DNA of 11,601 nucleotides. Source: Gammaproteobacteria bacterium (GTDB taxonomy: Bacteria > Pseudomonadota > Gammaproteobacteria > Enterobacterales > Psychrobiaceae). The notes beneath the pieces are model-generated. The model saw nothing but the letters and a program-made list of their open reading frames with translations, was not told where the DNA came from and made no database searches. The stretch spans positions 1 to 11,601 of the forward strand of contig JABSRS010000070.1 of NCBI GenBank assembly GCA_013214885.1. The letters run 5' to 3'. Position 1 is the stretch's first letter. Every line of letters starts with the position of its first letter. Shown in pieces: positions 6,214 through 11,601 of this stretch. The position numbers and the translations under genes are program-made.

Positions 6214-7395
6214 ATGAAATACTCAACTCCTGTACTTGGCCTATTACTAGGCTGCTCGGCGCCATTATTGGCAACGACTGTCGATTCAACTGAGCAACGG
6301 ATTGCGATATTAGAACAACAGCTTACTGAGCTTAAACAGCAGGTAAATGCTGAACCAGTATCACCAGACAATATTCATATTGGCGGTGCTGTACGTTTTC
6401 AATATAGTTATCGGGATTGGGATCAAAATGACCGTAACCGTGGTGGTGACTTTGACTTTGATTTATTTCGCCTTGATGTCAATGGCAGTATTGGCGATGT
6501 AACTGTATCAGCACAATATCGCTGGTATCAGTACATGGATGTTGTTCATCACGCCTACATTGGTTATCAGTTAACCGATACTTGGAATATTCAGCTTGGG
6601 ATCACCCAGGTGCCATTTGGTCAACTTGACTATGCCTCAAACAGCTTCTTTTTAAGTACTGGCTACCCAGTGGGTTTAGAAGATGATTTTGATACTGGTA
6701 TCGCGTTTATTGGTCAGTTCGAACAGCATGATTTGCGGTTAGCTTTTTTCAAAAATGATGAAAAAGGCGGTGTTAATGGTGCAATGCCAGGCAATAACCC
6801 TTATGCACGTTACTCATACGATGTTGTTGCGACTGGTGATGGCACGCCAATGGCTGAACTCAATACCTTAAATGGTCGTTACGCGTATAACTTCGCTAAT
6901 ACCGAAGTGGGTGTTTCATTGCAACACAGCGGGTTAGAGGGCGAAACAGGTTCATTAGGTGACCATAATGCTTACGCGGTTCATATCAGAAGCCAGTTCG
7001 ACAATATTGAAGTGATGCTTCAATACACCGATTATCAGTATAACTTAGACGCTGGTGGCGATTTTGTTAAAGTTGCTTCATTTGAATCGCTAGAAACCAT
7101 TCCAGCGGCGGCGAAACTTTACAGCTTCAATGTTTCTTACTCGATGCCTGTTGCTATTGGTCCCGTTAGCCATCTTAAGTTTTACAACGATGTGAACTTA
7201 ATGACTGACAAGGCTGGCGATTTTCAACAAGACAGCATCATGAATGTGCTTGGTGTTGCCGTAACCGCTGGTGGAGTTTATGCGCAAATCGATTTGGCGA
7301 CGGGTAAAAACCAACCTTTTGTCGGTGGTTTTTTAAATGAAGACAATGACCATTACAACAGCCGTTTTAACATCAACATCGGTTACTATTTCTAA
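6214..7395 (+). CDS. Outer-membrane porin (OprP/OprO- or DcaP-like)
   Basis: This 393-residue beta-barrel porin is exported by a signal peptide (MKYSTPVLGLLLGCSAPLLA, cleavage likely after Ala20). A short coiled coil follows (about residues 26-46, EQRIAILEQQLTELKQQV), then a barrel with many alternating Tyr/Asp-rich strands starting at IHIGGAVRFQYSYRDW. The protein ends in Phe (NINIGYYF), the usual outer-membrane assembly signal. The coiled coil before the barrel is typical of trimeric porins such as the phosphate-selective OprP/OprO group or DcaP; I cannot name the substrate. LLGC at residues 11-14 resembles a lipobox but is too close to the N-terminus and unlikely in a barrel porin. An AGGA site lies six bases before the ATG. 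Its place between putP and satP suggests a role in uptake of small organic nutrients, which is inference. Confidence 0.8.
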   Translation: MKYSTPVLGLLLGCSAPLLATTVDSTEQRIAILEQQLTELKQQVNAEPVSPDNIHIGGAVRFQYSYRDWDQNDRNRGGDFDFDLFRLDVNGSIGDVTVSAQYRWYQYMDVVHHAYIGYQLTDTWNIQLGITQVPFGQLDYASNSFFLSTGYPVGLEDDFDTGIAFIGQFEQHDLRLAFFKNDEKGGVNGAMPGNNPYARYSYDVVATGDGTPMAELNTLNGRYAYNFANTEVGVSLQHSGLEGETGSLGDHNAYAVHIRSQFDNIEVMLQYTDYQYNLDAGGDFVKVASFESLETIPAAAKLYSFNVSYSMPVAIGPVSHLKFYNDVNLMTDKAGDFQQDSIMNVLGVAVTAGGVYAQIDLATGKNQPFVGGFLNEDNDHYNSRFNINIGYYF

Positions 7396-7409
7396 GTCGA
7401 AGGTTGATT

Positions 7410-7427
7410 AATTGACCGTAGTCAATT
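7410..7427. repeat. Inverted repeat after the porin gene
   Basis: AATTGAC (7410-7416) and GTCAATT (7421-7427) form a perfect 7-base-pair stem with a CGTA loop, 14 bases after the porin stop. No T-run follows, so it is a poor terminator. It could instead be an operator 41 bases upstream of the satP -35 box. A second small dyad, AGCTA/TAGCT, lies at 7449-7462. Confidence 0.45.
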
Positions 7428-7468
7428 GAGCTGTCGATTTAGTGAAATAGCTAGATATAGCTCTAATA

Positions 7469-7496
7469 TTGACACTTAAATTGTTTACATTTTAAT
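7469..7496 (+). promoter_or_regulatory. satP promoter (predicted)
   Basis: A perfect -35 TTGACA (7469-7474) is followed after 16 bases by TTTAAT (7491-7496), five of six matches to the -10 consensus. Transcription should begin near 7503, leaving a leader of about 52 bases before the GTG at 7555. This rules out the ATG at 7495 as the start of satP. Confidence 0.72.
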
Positions 7497-7530
7497 GAGC
7501 GATGCTATCTTGCGCGCTCATTTTCTATTT
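7494..7530 (+). terminator. Terminator-like hairpin across the satP start site
   Basis: AATGAGCG (7494-7501) and CGCTCATT (7515-7522) form an 8-base-pair stem with a 13-base loop. The T-rich tail TTTTCTATTT lies at 7521-7530. It can end transcripts arriving from the porin gene. The predicted satP start (about 7503) lies inside it, so satP mRNA lacks the left arm and would escape. The large loop and broken T-run make termination uncertain. Confidence 0.5.
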
Positions 7531-7554
7531 GAAAAATACAAAGGAATAACGTTC

Positions 7555-8118
7555 GTGTCGCAAGCATTAAAATTAGCAAATCCAGGGCCGCTTGGCTTAA
7601 TGGGATTTGGAATGACCACCGTATTACTGAACATCCACAATGCCGGATTTTTTACCCTTGGGGCAATGATTTTAGCCATGGGATTATGTTATGGCGGAAT
7701 AGCTCAGGTTATTGCAGGCATTTTGGAATTCAAAAAAGGCAATACTTTTGGCCTAACGGCTTTCACCTCTTATGGGTTCTTCTGGATCAGCTTGGTGGTG
7801 TTAATAGTGCTACCAAAGATGGGCCTTGCCACTGCGCCAAGTTCATTAGAAATGGGCTGCTACTTAACGATGTGGGGCATTTTCACCGCCTTTATGTTTG
7901 TTGGGACCTTAAAAAGTAATTTTGTGTTAAAATTTGTCTTTGCCAGCCTAACTCTATTGTTTGCACTACTGGCGACTCACCATTTTAGTGGTTCTGAATT
8001 AATTGGCACAATTGCTGGTTTTGAAGGGATTATCTGTGGTCTAAGTGCTATTTATTTAGCAATGGCTGAAGTGATTAATGAACAGTTTGGTCGCACCGTA
8101 TTGCCTATCGGTGAATAA
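7555..8118 (+). CDS. satP: SatP/YaaH acetate and succinate transporter
   Basis: This 187-residue inner-membrane protein of the GPR1/FUN34/YaaH family takes up acetate (and succinate in E. coli) with protons. It matches E. coli SatP (188 residues) throughout: [17 protein letters not shown] with the family motif NPx[36 protein letters not shown], and the C-terminus [16 protein letters not shown]. Six hydrophobic helices are evident. I place the start at the GTG 7555-7557, giving [10 protein letters not shown], because AAGGA lies about nine bases upstream, the length then equals the family's, and the promoter sits over the upstream ATG. The 3' end stops seven bases before the converging small gene, with no terminator in that gap. 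Confidence 0.93.
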   Translation: MSQALKLANPGPLGLMGFGMTTVLLNIHNAGFFTLGAMILAMGLCYGGIAQVIAGILEFKKGNTFGLTAFTSYGFFWISLVVLIVLPKMGLATAPSSLEMGCYLTMWGIFTAFMFVGTLKSNFVLKFVFASLTLLFALLATHHFSGSELIGTIAGFEGIICGLSAIYLAMAEVINEQFGRTVLPIGE

Positions 8119-8125
8119 ATAATAC

Positions 8126-8422
8126 CTAACTGATCAATGCAGCGATTAAGACCGCGGGATCTTCAATTCCCTCATCTTTAATCGCTTGTCCCAATGCTTT
8201 CGTGGTCGATGCTAACTCTAGCTGTAGTGAAACCAATTGCTGTTGATATAGCTCTCTGGTTTTGTCTTTGGCATCACTGCTTAAATTAGTTTGTTGCTCT
8301 AATTGTTTAAGCTTTTGTTGCTGCTCTTCAATTTGTGCTTTTAGCTGTTTTATCACATTGCGGGGCTCTGGAGTTGCATCCATGCAACTCAAGCTTGCTT
8401 TATCAAATACCAACACTTTCAT
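8126..8422 (-). CDS. Small coiled-coil protein of unknown function
   Basis: I do not recognise this 98-residue protein with certainty. It is hydrophilic, without signal peptide or membrane segment. Residues 24-46 (VIKQLKAQIEEQQQKLKQLEQQ) and 58-83 look like two coiled-coil helices separated by NLSSDAKDK, a layout that recalls FlxA-like proteins, but this is weak. The ATG at 8422 has no clear ribosome site. An internal ATG at 8383 (residue 14) has TTGAG just upstream but lies in a strong palindrome. It follows rnb on the same strand after 54 bases with no terminator visible between them, so it may be expressed from the rnb promoter. Confidence 0.6.
   Translation of the reverse strand: MKVLVFDKASLSCMDATPEPRNVIKQLKAQIEEQQQKLKQLEQQTNLSSDAKDKTRELYQQQLVSLQLELASTTKALGQAIKDEGIEDPAVLIAALIS
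8371..8390. repeat. 20-base near-perfect palindrome inside the small gene
   Basis: GAGTTGCAT (8371-8379) and ATGCAACTC (8382-8390) are perfect inverted copies separated by CC. It covers codons 11-17 of the small coiled-coil gene and includes its internal ATG. In RNA it could form only with a small strained loop; as DNA it has the shape of a dimer-binding operator. Each arm contains GTTGCA. Confidence 0.65.
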
Positions 8423-8476
8423 TTAATTATGAAGCTAGCAACAGTTGAAGTGAACATAGTCAATTATATTAAACGT

Positions 8477-10444
8477 TTAAATCGTTGGAGCAGGGCTCGC
8501 GATTAGGCTACGTTTTTCGACATTGGCTTGGCTTATTACTAATTCTACTCGTTGATTTAAGCAAAAACGTACTTCACCATCAATGATGATTTGGCCAGCC
8601 TCAGTGTCACATTTACAGCTTTTACGATCGGGATGTAAATTACCCAGTGGTACAAAAACCACCGCGCCATTCTCAATCAGTTTTGCCATAAAGCCCGCAC
8701 GATTAATGTTGAAAATTTTGGCCGAAAATTGCTGCTTTGATTCTACTTTACTGGCCAAATAATCAACATATAACCAGTTACCAATGTCACGTTCAACTAA
8801 GCGTTGGTTGTCGCGTTGCTCTTTTAATAACAAGGCATGTGCTTGGTTAACAGGCTCTGCTTGGTAATCTTTACTAATGATCGCTTTGATCAGACGGTGA
8901 TTAAGTAAATCGCCGTATTTTCGAATCGGTGAAGTCCAAGTGGCGTATTGCTCAGTGCCTAAACCAAAATGGGGTAAAGGTTGCTCTGAAATGGTGCCAT
9001 AGTTTTGGAATTTACGCATTCGTCCACTAAGCTTGCCATCGTTACGACTGGTCATTTCACGTTGCAACTGACAGTAACCAACCACGGTGAGCAAATGCTC
9101 TTTGCTGTAGATGTAACCATGCTCTTTTAGCAACACTGAAGCTTTGGCCACTTTATCAGGGTCGATCCCTGGGTGGGTGTTAAAAATACCGTTGTTTAAA
9201 TTATCACTCAGTAATTTAGCGCCACAGAAATTGGCCAATAACATTGATTCTTCAACCATTTGATTGGCTATTGAATGATGTTCAACCCGAATGTTGGTTA
9301 CTTGGTTATCTTCGCCTATTTCAAAGCGGTAATCAGTGCGATCGTCAAACACTTGGGTATGGTTGGCGCGCCAAATACCACGGGCAAACGCCATTTCTGA
9401 TAGCACAATTAATGCGTCAGCCAGTTGGCTTTCTGGTTGCCAACAGTCGGTTTGTTGCGCGATAAATCCACTGACTTGAGCGTAATTTAAGCGATAAGAT
9501 GATTTAATCCAACCGGCATTAAACTCGACCTGATCGGTAAGGCCACCCTTAGCGTTGATTTGCATTTTACACAGCATTACTGGGCGTTTTTCGCCAGCGC
9601 GCAATGAACAAATGTCATGACTAATGCTCTCTGGCAGCATAGTGATGTTGCGACCGGGTAAGTAATGAGTATAGCCACGCTCTTTGGCTGTGCTGTCATG
9701 CTCGCTGCCCTGTGCGATATAAGCACTAGGATCGGCAATTGCGATGATTAATTGCCAATTGCCGTTATCGAGCTGGCTAATATTAATCGCATCATCCATA
9801 TCTTGAGTTTTTTCACCATCGATAGTGAAAAATAGCTCGCTGGTCAAATCGACGCGCTCGATCCATTGATCGTTGATTGGCCATTGCTCAAGATCTTGAG
9901 GAGCCGCGGTTGGTAAGTTAGCACCTGCCAGATTATATTTAGCCAACGTGACGGCCCATGGTGCATAAGAGTCCTGAGCACTGGCAATCAGCTGGTCTAT
10001 TTGAGCCTGGAAATTGCTATTGTCAGCTTGGCCTTCACTCAGCGGGTGACAGGTTAGCGTGGCCAATACCCAATCGTTATCAACCAATTGTTGACCGCTA
10101 ATGCCTTTGGCTTTAATCGGCTTAATCTGTGGCATGCCATCGACTTGAACATAGAGTTTATTGTTCTTTTGAACGACCCGACCAATAAATTGATTAACCG
10201 CTTGAGTCACTAATGCCTCGGGCTCAGCTTGGGTTTTTCCTTTGTCGGTGCGCAGTACGGCACTAACAATATCGCCATGCATTACTTTTTTCATTAATGG
10301 TGGCGCGATAAAGTGGCTTTTACCTTTTTCAGTTTCTAAAAAACCGTAACTTTTGTCGGTGGCTTTAATTTTGCCTTCGACTTTGGGTAAATCTTGTTGA
10401 ATATTTTGTTTTAATTGCGCCAGCAACGCATTGTCTTTGAACAT
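8477..10444 (-). CDS. rnb: Exoribonuclease II (RNase II)
   Basis: RNase II is a cytoplasmic, processive 3'-to-5' exoribonuclease that degrades single-stranded RNA to nucleoside monophosphates. The 655 residues compare with 644 in E. coli. Cold-shock domains occupy about residues 20-140. The RNB catalytic domain starts near 196 with VDLTSELFFTIDGEKTQDMD and carries the metal-binding Asp209, Asp215, Asp217 and Asp218. HYLPGRNITMLP and SPIRKYGDLLNHRL (with the catalytic Arg) follow, and an S1 domain ends the protein. All key residues are present. The ATG has a modest GAGAT site. A TATAGT -10 box on the minus strand (10473-10478) is a likely promoter with a weak -35. The stop codon sits in the palindrome TTAAACGTTTAA (8469-8480). 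Confidence 0.95.
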   Translation of the reverse strand: MFKDNALLAQLKQNIQQDLPKVEGKIKATDKSYGFLETEKGKSHFIAPPLMKKVMHGDIVSAVLRTDKGKTQAEPEALVTQAVNQFIGRVVQKNNKLYVQVDGMPQIKPIKAKGISGQQLVDNDWVLATLTCHPLSEGQADNSNFQAQIDQLIASAQDSYAPWAVTLAKYNLAGANLPTAAPQDLEQWPINDQWIERVDLTSELFFTIDGEKTQDMDDAINISQLDNGNWQLIIAIADPSAYIAQGSEHDSTAKERGYTHYLPGRNITMLPESISHDICSLRAGEKRPVMLCKMQINAKGGLTDQVEFNAGWIKSSYRLNYAQVSGFIAQQTDCWQPESQLADALIVLSEMAFARGIWRANHTQVFDDRTDYRFEIGEDNQVTNIRVEHHSIANQMVEESMLLANFCGAKLLSDNLNNGIFNTHPGIDPDKVAKASVLLKEHGYIYSKEHLLTVVGYCQLQREMTSRNDGKLSGRMRKFQNYGTISEQPLPHFGLGTEQYATWTSPIRKYGDLLNHRLIKAIISKDYQAEPVNQAHALLLKEQRDNQRLVERDIGNWLYVDYLASKVESKQQFSAKIFNINRAGFMAKLIENGAVVFVPLGNLHPDRKSCKCDTEAGQIIIDGEVRFCLNQRVELVISQANVEKRSLIASPAPTI

Positions 10445-10521
10445 GACTAAATCTCAATAAAACGATTGCGTGACTATAGGATAATTAGCCGCTTGATACC
10501 AGTGCCACGAGAAGTTGACGG

Positions 10522-10553
10522 CCAATAAATAATATATTTTTGACCTTTATTGG
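10522..10553. repeat. Inverted repeat between rnb and the M16 gene
   Basis: CCAATAAA (10522-10529) and TTTATTGG (10546-10553) are perfect inverted copies with a 16-base AT-rich spacer. The repeat lies in the divergent promoter region, just upstream of the M16 gene's -35 box, and could be a regulator site for one or both genes. Confidence 0.55.
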
Positions 10554-10560
10554 TGTTTGT

Positions 10561-10588
10561 TTGCGATTTTATGTTGAAAGGGCATAAT
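10561..10588 (+). promoter_or_regulatory. M16 peptidase gene promoter (predicted)
   Basis: TTGCGA (10561-10566) is followed after 16 bases by CATAAT (10583-10588), five of six matches to the -10 consensus. Transcription would start near 10595, about 31 bases before the ATG at 10626, excluding the in-frame TTG at 10593 as start. TTGACC at 10540 is an alternative -35 without a good -10. Confidence 0.5.
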
Positions 10589-10625
10589 CGCCTTGGATAT
10601 AAAACAAATAACTAAAGGAAGAGTC

Positions 10626-11601
10626 ATGTTTAAACTGACCCCAATTGCATTAAGTTTAAGTCTTGTTGTTGCAGCATTAAGTGGTTGTAACACCCTGCAA
10701 GCACCGAGTGAAAAATCTCAAGCTACTACTAGCAGTAGCACAGCTAACAGTTCATCAGATATTTTTAGTGCCCCATACGTATCAAAGACGCTACCTAATG
10801 GGTTAACCATCGTCGCGCTTAAAACCGATTATCCAAATGTGGTCTCGATGCAAATTCCAGTTTCTACTGGCTCGCGTAATGAAGTTGAACCAGGCAAAAC
10901 TGGTTTTGCGCATTTCTTTGAACATATGATGTTTAAAGGCACCAAAAACACGCCACAAGAAAAATATGACAGCATCTTAAAAAATGCTGGGGTTGATAAT
11001 CGCGCCTTTACCACCAATGATTACACCAATTATCACAGTGTATTCTCCAATGAACATCTTGAAACGATGATCAAGCTTGAAGCAGACCGATTTGCTAACT
11101 TAGTGTATACCGACGCCCAATTTAAAACTGAAGCGTTAACGGTTAAAGGCGAGTACTTGAAAAATGCCTCAAACCCGATCGGTCAGTTATTAGAAACGCT
11201 GCGAAACACTGCGAAACCCTGCCTATACGGTGCATACTTACAAACACACCACGATGGGATTTTTTGCTGATATTGAAAATATGCCGGAGCAAGTTGCTTA
11301 CGGTAAAACCTTCTTTAAACGTTGGTACGGGCCGCAAAACACTAGCTTAGTGATTGTTGGTGACATTGATCCCCATAAAACCATTGCCTTGGTTGAAAAG
11401 TATTGGGGTGAATGGAAAAAGGGTGACTTTACCGCTGATATTAAGCCAGAGCCCGCTCAAACGGCTAGTAAGTACTTCCACATGGAAAATAAGGACCAGC
11501 CAAATAATTACATTGTGACGGGTTACCATGGGCCTAAGTTCGATCCATCAAGTAAAGATTATTCGGCGGTAACTTTATTGGCTGAACTTTATTTTGGTGA
11601 C
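10626..11601 (+). pseudogene. M16 (insulinase-type) metallopeptidase lipoprotein, frameshifted and partial
   Basis: The ATG at 10626 has an AAGGA ribosome site. The protein begins with a lipoprotein signal ending LSGC (lipidated Cys21, followed by Asn, so probably outer membrane), then a Ser/Thr-rich linker to residue 45 and an M16 domain. The zinc motif HFFEH (His96, Glu99, His100) and the downstream Glu169 and Glu176 are intact. The frame stops at TGA 11268-11270 after 214 residues. A second frame, open from about 11218 to the window end, continues the family sequence (YTVHTYKHTTMGFFADIENMP and onward). The shift lies in an imperfect 10-base tandem repeat; deleting one copy gives LRNTAYTVHTYKHTTMGF, as expected for the family. 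The 3' end is beyond the window. It may be a true pseudogene, a switchable gene or an assembly error. Confidence 0.8.
11199..11223 (+). repeat. 10-base imperfect tandem repeat causing the frameshift
   Basis: CTGCGAAACA (11199-11208) is followed directly by CTGCGAAACC (11209-11218) and then CTGCC. The two units differ at one base. An extra 10-base unit shifts the reading frame by +1; without it the M16 reading frame is continuous across this point. Confidence 0.85.

Noticed and set aside
7495..7554. satP start at the ATG 7495
   Set aside because: It overlaps the -10 box and precedes the predicted transcription start; the GTG at 7555 has a ribosome site and gives the family length.
9244..9465. 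Plus-strand open frame inside rnb
   Set aside because: It is antisense to the RNB domain of a complete, well-conserved gene.
10593..10625. M16 gene start at TTG 10593
   Set aside because: It adds a charged segment before a complete lipoprotein signal, has no ribosome site, and lies at or before the predicted transcription start.
1..11601. CRISPR arrays, tRNA or rRNA genes, insertion sequences, attachment sites
   Set aside because: No spaced direct repeats, RNA-gene signatures, transposase-like proteins or terminal repeats were seen on either strand.

Overview
The window looks like chromosomal DNA of a marine-type gammaproteobacterium, most likely of the order Alteromonadales (Shewanella or a relative). 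This is inferred from the protein families (E. coli-like PutP, SatP and RNase II; an ArsJ/GAPDH arsenate cassette; a lipoprotein M16 peptidase), the moderate to low GC content judged by eye, and ordinary sigma70-type promoters and Shine-Dalgarno sites. No tRNA, rRNA, CRISPR array, insertion sequence or phage block is visible.

Region 1 (1-2785, minus strand) is an arsenate-resistance operon read arsR, gapdh, arsJ, then a partial DUF4202 gene that runs off the left edge. GAPDH is expected to form 1-arseno-3-phosphoglycerate from glyceraldehyde-3-phosphate and arsenate, and ArsJ to export it. ArsR is the arsenite-responsive repressor. gapdh and arsJ share a TGATG stop/start, and DUF4202 follows arsJ by 12 bases with a good ribosome site, so it is probably part of the operon.

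Region 2 (2786-4219) starts with a 130-base divergent promoter region between arsR and an mscS-type mechanosensitive channel gene with a GTG start. The channel gene converges with a DUF1353 gene; the two stop codons overlap in a shared TTAA, with no terminator between them.

Region 3 (4220-8118, plus strand) is an uptake cluster: a 385-base leader rich in inverted repeats, putP (Na+/proline symporter), a UUCG-loop terminator, an outer-membrane porin, and satP (acetate/succinate uptake). satP has its own promoter, and its correct start is a GTG at 7555. The three genes are probably separate transcription units rather than one operon.

Region 4 (8126-10444, minus strand) holds rnb (RNase II) followed by a small coiled-coil gene of unknown function that carries a near-perfect 20-base palindrome near its start.

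Region 5 (10445-11601) is a divergent promoter region and the first part of an M16 metallopeptidase lipoprotein gene. It is frameshifted by an apparent 10-base tandem duplication; removing one repeat copy restores the reading frame to the window edge.

No wholly new defence or mobile system was found. The points most worth a second look are the frameshifted M16 gene, the DUF4202 member of the arsJ operon, the paired hairpins before putP, and the terminator-like repeat that straddles the satP transcription start.
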